64,000 nt of DNA from Trebouxia sp. TZW2008 (GCA_002118135.1 BDIU01000374.1:167559-231558), one strand, 5' to 3'; shown: positions 1 to 11,496, numbered from the stretch's first letter. The notes: generated from the letters alone by a model not told the origin. Numbers and translations are program-made.

Positions 1-2084
1 ACACATGATCAAGAAGACCTGCCAACATATCCTGCAAAGACTGCTCTTTGTTTTGGAGCCATTGTTGCCGTTGCTTTGGAGCTGTTGTTGCCGTCATTTT
101 GGAGCCTGAACGGCATACTTGTCAGGTCGAAAAAGGTTTTGCTTGGTCAATGAAAATGGGACAAGCAGTTGCAGTCTGCTATTGGGATGCAGTATTCAGT
201 CAAATGTAGCAACAGGCAGTACAGCGACAGCCCTTGCGATTCACTGCTGCAAAAGCATGAACCAGACTGCACTCTTGCAGAGGAGAGCTGACCATGCGCT
301 CTGGGTCTGTGATGAAGTAAGGGCTGATGTAGCCCCTCTCAAACTGCATGCCCTCAACAACATACAGGTGGTCCTCAGCGGTGCGGGACTCCTCCATGGT
401 GACAACGCCTTGCCGTCCAACCCGTGCCATGGCATCGCTGATCAGCTGGCCTATCTGCAGAGCCACAACGTACAGTTGAGAGGCTGTCATGATTCTGTCG
501 TTGCTGATCACACGTAAGCATGAATCACTCAACTGCTCAGCACCATCAGCACTTCATATGAGCCTCAGGGCAACTGATACGAAGAATGTGCATGTTGACT
601 GAGCAGCCTCAGGTTTTGTACGTCAAGCTCTGTACAAGCTTCGGTGTAAAGCTTTCATTGCCACAGTGCTGAAATTTGTGCTGTTGGCACTGTTGCATGG
701 GTGCAAAAGCAGCTGGGAATTTACTTATGGCAGCAACAACTGCAGGATGTGGCAGTTGGGTGGTGCAACATACCGTCTCATTGCCACCAGCCGAGACTGT
801 GGCAACATTTGCTAGATCAGCATCTGTGACATCTGTGCTCATCTGCTTGAGGTCCTTGACCAGGGCAGACACTGTGCTCTCAATGCCACGTGACAGCTGC
901 ACGGGGTTTGTGCCGGCAGCCACAATCTTCATGCCCTCAGCAATGATTGCTGCACTGAGGATGGTGGCTGTTGTTGTGCCGTCACCAGCTGTGTCATTGG
1001 TCTTACTGGCAGCCTGCACATGCATGTTGGAGCATTCGGCATTGACATGCTTGCCAGTGACTTACATGACCCTGCCGAGTGCATACAGAAGGCTTAAAAC
1101 TGCCTGTCCTGCCAGCCATTTCTGCCTAGAGCCATTGTGAACCAATGCAAATCAAGGCTCGACTGACTGACAGCTGACTGCGCATACGTGCCTGCCTTCA
1201 AGGCTGCCTTGCCACTATACATGACACACATCTCCTGACTGGGCAAGCGCAGTGCAGCATAAAATCAGGAACCCCTTCCAAGATGACGCAGGGGCTGCAA
1301 TTGCTACAACGCATACTTCACCTGCAAGCCAATGTGCTGCTGTGTTGGCACTGCTTTACACGTACCTGTCGGACAAGCTTGGCACCAATGTTTTCGACAG
1401 GGTCCTCTAGCTCGACTTCCCTTGCAACTGTGACACCATCATTGACAATTTTTGGGCTGCCGTATTTGCTCTCAAGCACAACATTACGACCCTGCAATTG
1501 CAAACAGCATCAGATAAACAATTTTGAAATATGTCATCTGACCAGATGCAGTTGCTGCAGGCAAGTGCTCATGAAGTATCATTACCACATCATGGAAGTT
1601 TGCTACAGCTACGCATAGTCAAGCCTTGTTTGGTGGATGATGTGAGCTTTCTGCCGTTACGTGTGTCTGTATACCTTGGGTCCAAGTGTGATGCCAACAA
1701 CGCTTGCAAGCTTGTCAACTCCAGCCTGCATCTTCTTCAACGCAGATCCATCCTTGTTGAAATGCAGCTGCTTTGCCATGGCATAACAAGGCTGCACACC
1801 AGTACGGCTGCAGGCACACCCGTGATGTAAGATTACTGTAGCTGTTGAGGTGACGAATTTGAACAGTAAGTCTTTTACCTTGGGCGCTGCAGAAGGCTTT
1901 TGCGGGCAAATACTTTGCTGGGTCTTGAGCCTGCAGGATTGCAAGTCTTGCAAGCTTTGACTTTGGCAGTAAACCTGAGACACGACAGAACCAGAGGGGG
2001 TCTTACACTGAGTGTGCAAGGGGCAACCCCTGACATTGCTAGAGAACACGGGTTTTGCTGCTGCCTGTGTAGGCCTGCAACCAT
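1..2084 (-). CDS. CPN60B: Plastid chaperonin 60 subunit beta (5' part; 3' end outside window)
   Basis: GroEL-type chaperonin of the plastid stroma that folds imported and newly made proteins, classically the Rubisco large subunit. Exons on the minus strand: 2084-1879 (transit peptide), 1807-1675, 1491-1366, 1013-774, 454-293; all phases close. Visible family blocks are [17 protein letters not shown], then VVGITLGPK joined to [19 protein letters not shown], the ATP-binding AGDGTTTAT, and [12 protein letters not shown]. The leader before AMAKQ is Ser/Arg/Lys-rich, as expected for a plastid transit peptide. The start at 2084 is the first Met of that frame; a second Met (MSGVAPC) lies a few codons downstream and is equally possible. 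The exon after ITDPERM was not found. A TTTGCAG acceptor with DMLAGLLDH at 31-1 may be a later exon. The beta rather than alpha assignment rests on the [13 protein letters not shown] block and is fairly secure. Confidence 0.9.
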
Positions 2085-2577
2085 TCAGCGCAATCAGATA
2101 AGCAGAAGTGGTACTGAAGAGTGTGTTGCGAAGCGCACCGCCGCTGAAGCGCAACACGCGCTGCAAGCTGCAAGACACTGCGCAGATGCTGTTGCGTCGA
2201 AGCAAGACGCTTTTCTGATCGAGCAAAAACCTACCTAGCGGATGGCACACTGGTCCGCATCATTGTTGTCTGCATGATGGCAAACTCGCGGTGTATGTAG
2301 CGATCTGATCACTGTTCAGTAGCAGCCAGCTGAGCTGCGTATACGGACTTCCAGAGTTTGGCCGCAGCCCTCTCAGCGGCGGGCTATCCGATACACTAGG
2401 GTTTTATTCAATGCCTGGCACACTTGTTCACAACAGCGCTTCCTCGTCACCCGTGCACGGCGTGCTGGAGCAATCCAGAATCCCCCGAAAACTTGACAGA
2501 TCGTCACGCCCTTCTTCGCGTGCATAACTGTCAATCGCATGCCTTCGTAAGACCATGGACGACAAATCGGGTTCGTC

Positions 2578-3807
2578 ATGCACACGCTAGGCCCGATTCC
2601 TACTGTCAAGCCCTATAAGCAAGTCAACTCGCACCTGAGTCTTTTTAAAGCTCGGTCGTTGTTTCGCTCGAGGCAATGGTCGGCGAAGGCGAGACCTCCG
2701 TTGCAGGTGGAGGTTTGTTGGCTGGCACGGCATGCATATGGCTCCTTGGGATATTTGAACATTCTGACGCATGAACGTGTTCACAGCAGGCCAGGCTTTG
2801 CAGAGCACAGTGGACTACATTCAGAGCTGATCAGATACAAAGTACACAGGTACAAATTGAGCTGTGGCTGGCATTTGTGAGTTCAGTTACAACGCAAATC
2901 CAGCTAAACTGCAGGCTGCCGTAACAACAATGTCTATTCTGCAGGTCATTACTGATGCTGGTCTTGTGACTGTATATCCTTTGCAAGCAGAGGATGAACG
3001 TGGGACTGCCATACTGATGACGCGCTCACTCAACAAGGGTCATCGCTTTGCAGAAATGAGGTGCTGCATGCCCAATGCTGTTGACGAAGCAGCATCACCT
3101 TGCTGCCTGGCTGTGGTGTTGAGACAACATGTACTGCAGGGACTATGTACGTGACTCACTACAGAGCTCTCCCGATGGCGTGATGATGATTGCACGGCTT
3201 ACTCCTGGAGGTACTGCATACTGCATGATACTGAGCCAGCATCCCAAAAGTGCTGTACAGCAGCTCTCGTGATCTGCAAGCTTGATGTTGCAACGAGCAT
3301 TTTGCCTGCTTGCAGATGCATCTGAGTTGCAGTTGGGACAGAGCTCATTGGTTGTCGGTCTAGCTGCATTGTCATTCAATCCAGCAACACGAGAAAAAAT
3401 GCCAACTCTTCAGCCGCCAGATGAGGCTGCCTACCTGTCCAACATTGCAGTTGAGCCTCGCTTTCGCAGGTATGTACTGTTCAGCCCCACACCAGCAACC
3501 TTGTAGATTGCTCCACCGCATTGAATGCTGCCAATAATGCTTGCCCAACAGCAGATTTGGTTTCACGACGTTGAAAGCTTGCTGCAGGAAAGGCATAGCA
3601 TCAGCTTTGCTGACAGTCTGTGAGCAGATCACGCAAGAGACACAGCTGAAAAGCATTTACTTGCATGCCTGGCAATTTGACGCTGGAGCACAGGCCTTCT
3701 ACAGTGGTGCTGGATACAAGGTGGCAGGCAAAGATTCAGGCTTGGCTGCTGTCTGGCATGGCCTTACACCCAGGGTACTGTTTTACAAAGATTTGCCTGC
3801 ATCTTGA
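2578..3807 (+). CDS. GNAT-family N-acetyltransferase, probably organelle-targeted
   Basis: Acetyl-CoA-dependent N-acetyltransferase of the GNAT fold; the substrate cannot be told. Exons 2578-2706, 2945-3060, 3140-3210, 3316-3469 and 3588-3807 give 229 residues with consistent phases. The first exon is rich in Ser, Arg and Lys and lacks acidic residues, which suggests a plastid or mitochondrial presequence. The core follows: AAYLSNIAVEPRFRR is the beta4 strand leading into the acetyl-CoA pyrophosphate loop, continued across the last intron as RKGIASALL (the R-x-x-G-x-A signature), then IYLHAWQFDAGAQAFYSGAGY, the usual C-terminal helix and strand. Divergent from the CPN60 gene across about 490 bp and convergent with the acyltransferase gene. 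The first exon is the weakest part: a start inside 2864-2945 is the alternative. Confidence 0.8.
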
Positions 3808-4739
3808 GACTCACAAACGCAGATCTCATCACCTGCTGAGATTGCAACGTTGATATAAAATCATATCTTTACGCTGATCAGCATTTGCTGCAAGGGCTCA
3901 ATGTGCTTGACTATTTTTTCCAAGCTTGAGCTACATCCCAAGAAGCAATCATGAGGATTCTGCAGATCTGCAGATCTAGAATTGTTGTGTCATTCCATGC
4001 AAACATTGAAGCCTGCTTGCTCTCAACTGATCAACTTGTTTTGTGAGCCCATTCAGCACTGCAAAATGACTAGACCATCTTTGTCACTGCAGAAGCTCAC
4101 ATCTGTGTAGCTTTCTTGCGTCTTCCAATTTGACCTTGCTTTGTACGCATTTAGTTGACACAGTCAGGGGAGACATTACAGCAGATATGGCCCTTGAGGC
4201 ATGCATGTTTGGCCAAATCATGCATGTTTGGCCAAATCATGCATGTTTGGCCAAATCATGCAGCTGTACAGTGAAGATGCACAGGTGCTGAGAAGGGTCT
4301 AGCCAGAAGTCCAATATCAAGTCTCATCAAATCACCCTCAACAGGCATGTTCAGACTCCTTCATTGTTGCGTCAGCATGTGTTAACAGAAGACTTCAGGC
4401 AAGTCCTGATATCATTAATAGAACAAGATATCTTGAGCAGTCACTAGCAATGTGTAGACTCCTACAGCATTGACGTGTGTCAAGAACTGTTTGAGCTATA
4501 TGGCTTTCACACAGTATCATATCACTTGCATTTGCTTGTCATGGTTTGATTGGATGTGACGGTTGGCATCACAAGTGCACATCATACACATGTGCAACAC
4601 AACTTCAGTCAGTCAAAAGCAATACAGGAAAAACGAAATGTCACACAATGAAATAAGACTTGTTTTGTAGTGCTGCATAGTCATGAGGACGGAGAGTCTC
4701 GAGCACACTCTCAGAGGTTGTCAATCTTTTTGTGCAGTG
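3808..4739. other. Intergenic region between convergent genes
   Basis: About 930 bases between the stop codons of the acetyltransferase and acyltransferase genes, presumably both 3' untranslated regions. No convincing coding exon on either strand. It holds the three-unit 19-nt tandem repeat described separately. Confidence 0.6.
4203..4259. repeat. Short tandem repeat, 3 x 19 nt
   Basis: Three perfect head-to-tail copies of GCATGTTTGGCCAAATCAT; a preceding GCATGC suggests partial extension to the left. Each unit contains the palindrome TTGGCCAA. No function is evident; it lies between two convergent 3' ends. Confidence 0.9.
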
Positions 4740-6742
4740 CTATCGCGACTTTTTATGCTGCTCATCAACAACATTGCCCTGTGGCGGACTTGGGCTGTGC
4801 TTCACAACAGGGCGGTCTCCAAGCACTAAGGCATGGTACTCTCTCTTGTCTTGAAGCCTTGAGTTTGATGGCTTCAGAGGCACACAGTCTGGAAAACTCA
4901 TCTGCACCCAAGACACAACAGTAGTCACATGCATCACTTGTAAATTGGCTGATTGCAGCAAGTGACAAGCTGCTTGCGCAGACCATGAATGTAACAAACT
5001 TACCATGTATTCTCGCACATTTTCTGCATACAGCAAGGAGTCTTTCTGCTCCTCCTCTGATGGCACATATACTGGTAACTGCAACACAACGTGCAAGCGA
5101 GTCTCAATCACAGACATATGCCTGCTTGACTGGCACAGAGAAGTGGCTGTTTACCAGCAATGACAGCCGATCAAAAGTGAGGTTCAGCTTTGCGCACCTC
5201 ATATGCTGTGACAGAGTGTGTATTGCATAACACCAGAAACATCTGCCATTTGATGTCTATACTTTCCCAAGCAGGTGAGACACGCCCCTGCAGTCAAAGA
5301 TCAACCGTCTGAACTCTGCTTCAGGCAGTGCTGTTAAAATTGCTTTGTTTGACTGGAGCAATACTGGGTAGTCAGCCAGCACACAGAGCCAATCAACAAT
5401 GACGTGCATGAGCTGTGATGCTTGAGTAGTGTTTACTGTCGTTGACAATGACACCAGATGCAGCAATCTCAAGTTTGAGAGCACAGCATGCTGAGCAGCC
5501 CAAACATCAGGTGCCTGTCAAAGGCTGCATAGTGTGCATGTAATATACTGTTATGTAGGCTGTTATGAGCATCTGTTGTACAAGCTGTTGATACCTTGCC
5601 ATATCGTATAAGCACTGGCTGCACTGGAGCCCCAGCAAGAAAAGCGCCGCTCTTGAAGGGTAACAGGTACTCACCATTTGTGGTTGTACCCTACATGTCT
5701 AACAATACTTATGTGAGCAGCATTTGAGCATGTCGTACGGAACTACATCAATGACCAATGTATTGAAAGGACTTGCTGCACAGGATATTCTAACCTCAGG
5801 AAACAGCAGCATTGGTCTGGCGCCTCCATCAGTGCCATTGGCTGCGGCCTGCATACGCTCTTTGACTTGGCCAGACACCCCCTGTACCAAATGCAAACAT
5901 CTTGGTGCCTTGTACCAGCAGAAGGCAATGAAATGCCTATGAGCAGCAAGCTGTCTGCAACTGTGGCACAGCAGTCACTCATCAGACGGGAAGTGGACAG
6001 AACAGAGCACATTGCAATAGTAGACGCCTGGCACGTAAGCAGAGCAGACACAGGTGGCAGGCCAAGACAGTTGGCGCATCATTTAATGTACCTGTGTATT
6101 GGCATTCTTTGCTTCACGCTCCACGTACAGACAGTCCATGTGCTGACTGCACGCAACAGCGCAACTGGTTGAGACCATGAAAGAGTGAAAACACAGGCTT
6201 GGCAACCTTGAATACCTGATCAAGCCAACCCAGACCAAGTTCTTTGTGCTATATCGGGCGACAAAGCTTGGGAAGGAGCGAGACATGTGCACTAGGATGT
6301 CAGCCCAACTGCAGTGGTTGGACACTATGCCTGCCACTTTGACAGACTTGATATTCTGCTGGGGCCTGTTGTCTGTCACCTTCTTCCATCGTATTGTCAG
6401 AAAACCCAAGCAAAACAGTTCCATCCTTACAAATGTTTTGCCGCAGCCAACGACCCACGCTGCTCTGCTTTCACGTGGAACTAGGAATGAAAGTCGACAT
6501 GCTAGATAGCAACCGATGAGGCAAGCGATGCAGCCTACAATCTTGATAGGCAAGATCGTGAGGGCCATGACAGCAAGTCTGAGGTATTCGAGCACGCTTT
6601 GACGTCGTGACCCCTCAAGACCATATTGATCATGCCGTCTAAATGCGTCAAAAGCCGGGTCATCTTCAGACCTTTGCGGTGCAGATGCCTGGCAAGACAT
6701 GACTTGACTGTTGCTGTACCAACTGCAAAGACTGTCGTGCAA
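4740..6742 (-). CDS. Lysophospholipid acyltransferase (LPCAT/LPEAT type, PlsC family)
   Basis: Transfers an acyl group from acyl-CoA to a lysophospholipid (lyso-PE or lyso-PC) at the ER membrane. Exons on the minus strand: 6742-6216, 6146-6092, 5881-5795, 5690-5595, 5514 to about 5437, 5078-5004, 4901-4740, about 360 residues. Hydrophobic stretches in exon 1 ([20 protein letters not shown]) supply the membrane anchor. Acyltransferase blocks in order: [11 protein letters not shown] (HX4D catalytic motif), [17 protein letters not shown] joined to [16 protein letters not shown], and [10 protein letters not shown]. The tail [22 protein letters not shown] and [11 protein letters not shown] is diagnostic of the LPCAT/plant LPEAT branch. 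No EF-hands were seen, so it is nearer LPEAT1 than LPEAT2 in layout. The 5514-5437 exon end is uncertain; a Met at 6700 is an alternative start. Confidence 0.87.
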
Positions 6743-7128
6743 GGAACTAGCAGCAAGTCTGCATTTCAGCTACTCTGATCGTATGCTCTAGACCTTGTCG
6801 ATGTCCCAGAGGATCAAGCCAACACAGTGAGCTGATGAGAATCAGGCATCGCGCATTGCGAGAAGCTGACTAATGCTGCGCACGTTCGCACATTAGTACC
6901 TCAAGTGCCACCTGCTGCTTGTTGCAACTTGCCTGTGCGAAACTTGACTGATGCCTGTCTGTGTGAGAGCGTCCTGCACTACGTTTCTTTTGCTGTGCAT
7001 AGCTCGCCGTTTGCGCGTGATCGCTTGAGCACGTCATAGACACAAGTGAGGTTCCTGAGCAACAGAGATCAGTTCGAAACGCGTAGCTTGGCGAACGACA
7101 AAACGCCACTGGGAAGCAAGCCCGAAAT
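6743..7128. promoter_or_regulatory. Divergent promoter region, acyltransferase / Rab5
   Basis: About 390 bases separate two divergent start codons, so both promoters should lie here. No TATA box or repeated element that I would defend. Confidence 0.4.
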
Positions 7129-8479
7129 ATGGGTTGCAACAACAGTAAGCCAGGTACAACGATGCTGCCGTTGATCCCTACCTTACATTAAAGCTCCCAC
7201 TATACTGGTCAGAACCTATACTTGCTGACGCAAAAGTTACAGTCAGCAAAGGCTCTATCGACATGCAGCCCCAAAACCACTCAGCGAGATCAGAGGAGTA
7301 GGACAACCACAGCCTCAGCCTGCAGCTGCTGTCCCTCGAGTCAAGTTGGTCCTACTTGGAGACTCAGTAAGCGAGCAGACTGTGAGCTAATTGCAGCCAC
7401 CGTTGCCACATTTACAGAAACGATCTCATGCTGTGATAGGGTGTTGGCAAATCCTGCTTGGTTTTGCGCTATGTCCGAGGCCAGTTCGACCCCACAAGCA
7501 AGGTCACAGTGGGAGCTGCATTCATGAGCCATTCAGTCAACCTTCCTGATGGGACCACAATCAAATTCGAGATATGGTGCGTCGCAATGATGCTTGAGCT
7601 GCACTCAGTGTTGCCATGCAGGGCTGCAGTAGCATGACAGATGCTCTGAAACCAAAACCTGAGCTTGTATGCTCTGTCTTGGAATGCAAAGGTAGTGTCT
7701 ACATGCAGGGACACAGCTGGGCAAGAGCGATATGCTTCCCTAGCGCCTCTGTATTACAGAGGAGCATCTGCTGCAGCAATTGTCTATGATGTCACAAATG
7801 AGGACACATTTGCAAAGGCTAAGCACTGGGTCTCAGAGCTGCAGAAGAATGCTGGTGGAAATCTAGGTTGGCTTACTCTGGATGCTGAGGCCTCTGTGCA
7901 CATCTGCAACTGATTGACAGCAGCTCACAGACAGTGTTGTTTGCAGTGGTCATTCTTGTTGGAAATAAAACTGATTTGGCAGAAGACCGGGTCATCTCTG
8001 CTGAGGAGGGTCAAGAGTATGCTACAAGGTGATACATGTAGCAGCAAACACAGAGTGCACACTGCATACAGCCTCCTGTATGCGCAGTGTTGGCAAGGTC
8101 AATAAGTCCCCAGGCTATTCACCTGTTAATTAACTTGATAAATGAGGTTCGTAACCTCCCACAGTCGGATTTGCCTCGTTTCGCAGTGTAGAGGTTGTTA
8201 ACCTGTTGATTAAGTTAATAACTGAGGTTGATAACCAGCCCACAAATTATTAAGGGCTAATAAGCCAACACTATGTATGCGCAATCTCACATGTTGTGGC
8301 AATGCAGGAACAACATGCTCTTTGTGGAAACATCAGCTAAGACAGCAGCCAACACTGCAGAACTGTTTGAATCAGTAGCAAGACAGATTTCAAAGCCTCA
8401 GCATGGTGCATCACCACCAGCATCAGCACAAGCACCAGCTGAGTCCAATGAGCTCCCAACATCACAAGCTACTTCATGA
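7129..8479 (+). CDS. ARA6-like: Rab5-family GTPase of the ARA6 (RabF1) type
   Basis: Small GTPase expected on endosomal membranes, controlling fusion and trafficking. Exons 7129-7153, 7269-7366, 7440-7576, 7709-7866, 7947-8028 and 8308-8479 give 223 residues; all phases close. All G-box motifs are present: GDS joined to GVGKS (P-loop, across an intron), effector region [26 protein letters not shown] and ETSAK. The [20 protein letters not shown] segment is Rab5-like. The protein starts MGCNNSKP, a myristoylation/palmitoylation-type N-terminus, and ends in LPTSQATS with no cysteine, so it cannot be prenylated as ordinary Rabs are. That combination is the hallmark of plant ARA6. The 25-nt first exon carrying MGC is short but splices in phase to a Pro/Gln-rich linker. 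Confidence 0.92.
8119..8236 (+). repeat. Duplicated element inside the last Rab intron
   Basis: Two imperfect direct copies of about 36 nt, beginning ACCTGTTAATTAACTTG at about 8119 and ACCTGTTGATTAAGTTA at about 8199, each followed by AA(A/C)TGAGGTT and TAACC. They lie in the intron 8029-8307 and are much richer in A+T than the surroundings. Confidence 0.75.
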
Positions 8480-9072
8480 CATCAGTCAACTCCATGTTGT
8501 GAAGAACATGGCAATCGTTATTGATCACTGTATGCACTCAGCCTGAATGGAATCTGTTCTGGCAGTCAGTCCACTGTGGCATTTGTTGAAAATGTACTGC
8601 AGCATTTCCTGGTATGCTGCCGCGCCTTGAATCTTCTGCACAAAACCTTGAAAGCAAGGCTGTCTGAAGCAGCCTCAACTTAGGGCAGTCAATGCAAAAC
8701 CCATTATTTGCAATGTGGAAGCCAGCACTTGTTCCCGCCCAAGCATTTGCAAGCTTTAATTAGACGTCACACTTTCCAGCATGGCTGCCCATCTTTGAGA
8801 CACATGTGCACTGCTTTGTCGGGAATTGCATACTGGAGTCGTCAGGCTCTCCAGCCTGCTTTGCTAGCCAACATGCAGTCCTAATGTCTGCCAGGTCTAA
8901 ATTAGCGCCAGATGCCAAAGCCCTCAACCAAATATTATTGCCAAAGGTGCTGGTCTGAAGATGAGTTTTGCCAAAGTTGCAGCAGACTTGTTCAGAATGA
9001 CAGAACGTCATGAGTCATATCTCAGAGGCGGACTTCAAACCAAAACACTCAGTCTCATTGCAGTATTCTGCA
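8480..9072. other. Intergenic region, convergent Rab5 and ELIP 3' ends
   Basis: About 590 bases between two stop codons on opposite strands. Short open frames occur, but none has a recognisable domain or splices in phase with either gene. Presumed 3' untranslated sequence. Confidence 0.5.
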
Positions 9073-9967
9073 CTAAAAGAATGGTACAGCAGATTTGTTT
9101 TCTAGCAGTAGCAACACTGCAAAACCCAGCATGGCAGCCCTTGCATTTGTAATTTCAGCTCGAGGTGTGAAGGCACCTGCATCATTGCAGGACAGTGTTA
9201 GTCCTGAGGAGACAGTTTGCGAACACCACACAGCCTGCCATTTGTGAACACAACGCTGTGCATGCACAGCTCACCGAATGCTTCGCTTTTTGCGCCTTTG
9301 AGAATGGGGACCAGAGATGAGTATGTCACAATGACCACTGCTGCTGCAATCCGTACAGGTACGTGGTGCACTTGCTGCAAGACAGTCTGTGAATAGTTTG
9401 CTTCGTTGAAGGCAGCTGTGATGATGCCTATCATGGCAAGGCGGCCATTGATGATTTCTGGAGCTGGCCCATTGAATTTCATGGCATCTGCAGGCATACC
9501 CATCAGTTGAGTGGTATCTTTGCTTGACCATTGTTCCTAATGAAGTGCAATTGCATGGCAACCTCACCCCACAAGGGAACCTCATAGGACCTAACAACGG
9601 ATGGCGTCACTGGTGGACGAGGATTGCTGCTGCTGAGTGCTGCCCGATCATTTGCTGGCACCCGTGTCTGTGGGCGTGCCGTTCCATCCTTATCCGACAA
9701 GTTGGACCTTGCGCTGTAAGGGCCGGTGTTGCTGATAGCTTGACCGGGTGGCTCAAGTCTGGCACTGACTTTGAAGGAACAAGCGCGTTGACACTGTTGG
9801 CGCTGTAGAGTCAAGCGATGCCAAGAATTCTGCTTGACAATTGAATGTGGCGCAAACGAGCCGCTAGCTGTGTAGCAGACACCGCATGCATGCATCTGCC
9901 GAGCAGCCACGACGTCCAAGAATCGCTGATACCCAGTGGGACTCGCCGTGCTACAGTGACGATTCAC
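9073..9967 (-). CDS. Early light-induced protein (ELIP), plastid, LHC superfamily
   Basis: Three-helix thylakoid protein of the chlorophyll a/b-binding superfamily, known in plants and algae as a high-light-induced photoprotectant that binds free chlorophyll and carotenoids. Exons on the minus strand: 9967-9568, 9487-9275, 9176-9073, giving 238 residues; all phases close. The first about 130 residues are Ser/Arg/Ala-rich and acid-poor, a long plastid transit peptide plus linker. Helix 1 is PAPEIINGRLAMIGIITAAF with the E-x-x-N-x-R pigment ligands; helix 2 contains VVIVTYSSLVPILKG; helix 3 is AEITNARAAMLGFAVLLLLE. Helix 3 has Ala where many family members have Gly after Asn. The C-terminus is short (NKSAVPFF). 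Head to head with the VPS13 gene, about 380 bp apart. Confidence 0.9.
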
Positions 9968-10350
9968 ACGAGCGCCATAGGCGCTGCAAGCTCATCTGCC
10001 TGCCCAGGACCTTGCCCTCTGCATTCCGTGGTCAATGCCTCAGTGTAGTCAATGTGTGTTTGAACCGAGAAGACGATCAACGCAAGTCGCAAGGCACGGG
10101 CTGTTCCGCAACGGAAGCTCGGCGCATCGATGCGAGGGCCGGAATGAGTGTAATCTGGACTGTTCAGACGAGAATTCCTTACTCTTGCAACACCTGCTTG
10201 CGTGGGGCGGTCTCCTCTGGTCGATACATGCACGTGCAGTTTATGTTACGCGACTACAAGCAGACAAGCTTAGCGGCGAGTGTCGTCTCTAGTGTCTGGT
10301 CACGATCAACTCATCATATGGTCGTCTGATAGCCTAAAGCCGAAAGCCCT
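9968..10350. promoter_or_regulatory. Divergent promoter region, ELIP / VPS13
   Basis: About 380 bases between the ELIP start on the minus strand and the VPS13 start on the plus strand. Open frames crossing it have no family resemblance. It must hold both core promoters; no specific light-response element could be defended. Confidence 0.4.
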
Positions 10351-11496
10351 ATGCTTTACGTGCTATACTGGCTGTGCTATGTTGCGGCTTTCGGGACCGC
10401 TACAGCCTATGTTGCGTACAAAGGGGCCTTGGTGCAACGCACGCTGGCAGCTGCAGTACGCAGAGGGCTGCGTGGTTTGGTGCACGACATCACAGACAAG
10501 ACGGAACAGTGCACTGTTACTCGCACCCAGTCAGGCAAGAGACTGCTAGCTCAGCCTGTTTACACAGGTCACACACACCCATTGTCTGCTGTGCACAATT
10601 GCAAGCCGCTGTCAAGACTTATGCAGGGTTGCGGGTGGAGCGCGCAACTGTTGCCAGCAGTGTGCTTGGGAAGGTCAACAACTTGTACATAAACATAACC
10701 AGCATATCTGTAAACTTTCTGGAAATCAGCCTGCCTAGCTTATGGCGGCCTCTGACTGTGACCCTCCGTGGCGTCAATGTTGAGCTCATGCAGCGGACTC
10801 TGCCGCAAGTATGTTCTCATGGCAATCATCAGCATGTTGTTATTGCATGCACTGCCTGCTGTTCCTGACTGAAAACGCCTATGCAGTACTGCGAGCCAAA
10901 GTCTCTTGCTGCTGCTGAAGACAAAGTCTCACATGAGATCAATGCAGCCAAGCTGCTTGCAGTTGAAAAGCTGCTGTGGGGGCACAAGCCAAAGAAGCCT
11001 GGTGAAGGCATGCAGGGTGGGCTCTTTTGCTCCTGCTGCTGCATCACTGAAACCTTTGCACACTGCCACTTGCTGCACATTGGCGGCTACATCTTCGCCA
11101 CAACTGCTGCTGACCTTGTGCTGCCTGTGTATTGATGCTGTGAAAGCCGTGACTTCTTCAGATGCGCATTGCAAGTCAATGCTGGCTGAATGCATGACAG
11201 AATGCAGGCAAATGCTCAATGCTGCAGATACTCACCTGCGCTTTTGACCCTGCACAGCATGCAAGCACACCAAGGTTATACTATGCAACATGCAGGAATG
11301 GGCAGCCGCGTACGCGCCAGGGTAGCGCATCGGCTGCTTGTCATTGTGGTGCAGTACATCAGCTTTGAGGCAGCAGACATACAGGTGGCCTACAAGCAAA
11401 CAGGCATGCCCGGGCCCAAGCCAACCCCTGGCAGCCCACTAGAAGGCATGGACGCGGTTTGCCTGGAAGTCCGAAAGATTGGACTGCACCCCACAG
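10351..11496 (+). other. VPS13 block 1: N-terminal membrane helix and chorein-like segment
   Basis: Exons 10351-10534 (GC donor), 10627-10808, 10887-11016 and 11296-11496. The protein opens with about 25 hydrophobic residues (MLYVLYWLCYVAAFG then TATAYVAY) followed by a basic stretch, a typical signal anchor. The next exon has GKVNNLYINITS and LPSLWRPLTVTLRGVNVEL, which fits the chorein pattern of a Pro-containing strand followed by 'P-V-x-V-x-L-x-G-V-x-L', but diverges from ordinary VPS13 N-termini. KLLAVEKLLWG and YISFEAADIQVAYKQ continue the groove fold. An unseen upstream exon with a canonical N-terminus cannot be excluded, though the next gene is only 380 bp away. Confidence 0.65.

Noticed and set aside
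1283..1618. Open frames on the plus strand opposite the CPN60 exons
   Set aside because: Antisense to exons with unmistakable chaperonin sequence and without any domain.
4203..4259. A transposon terminal repeat or attachment site
   Set aside because: Only a simple three-unit tandem repeat; no inverted partner and no transposase nearby.
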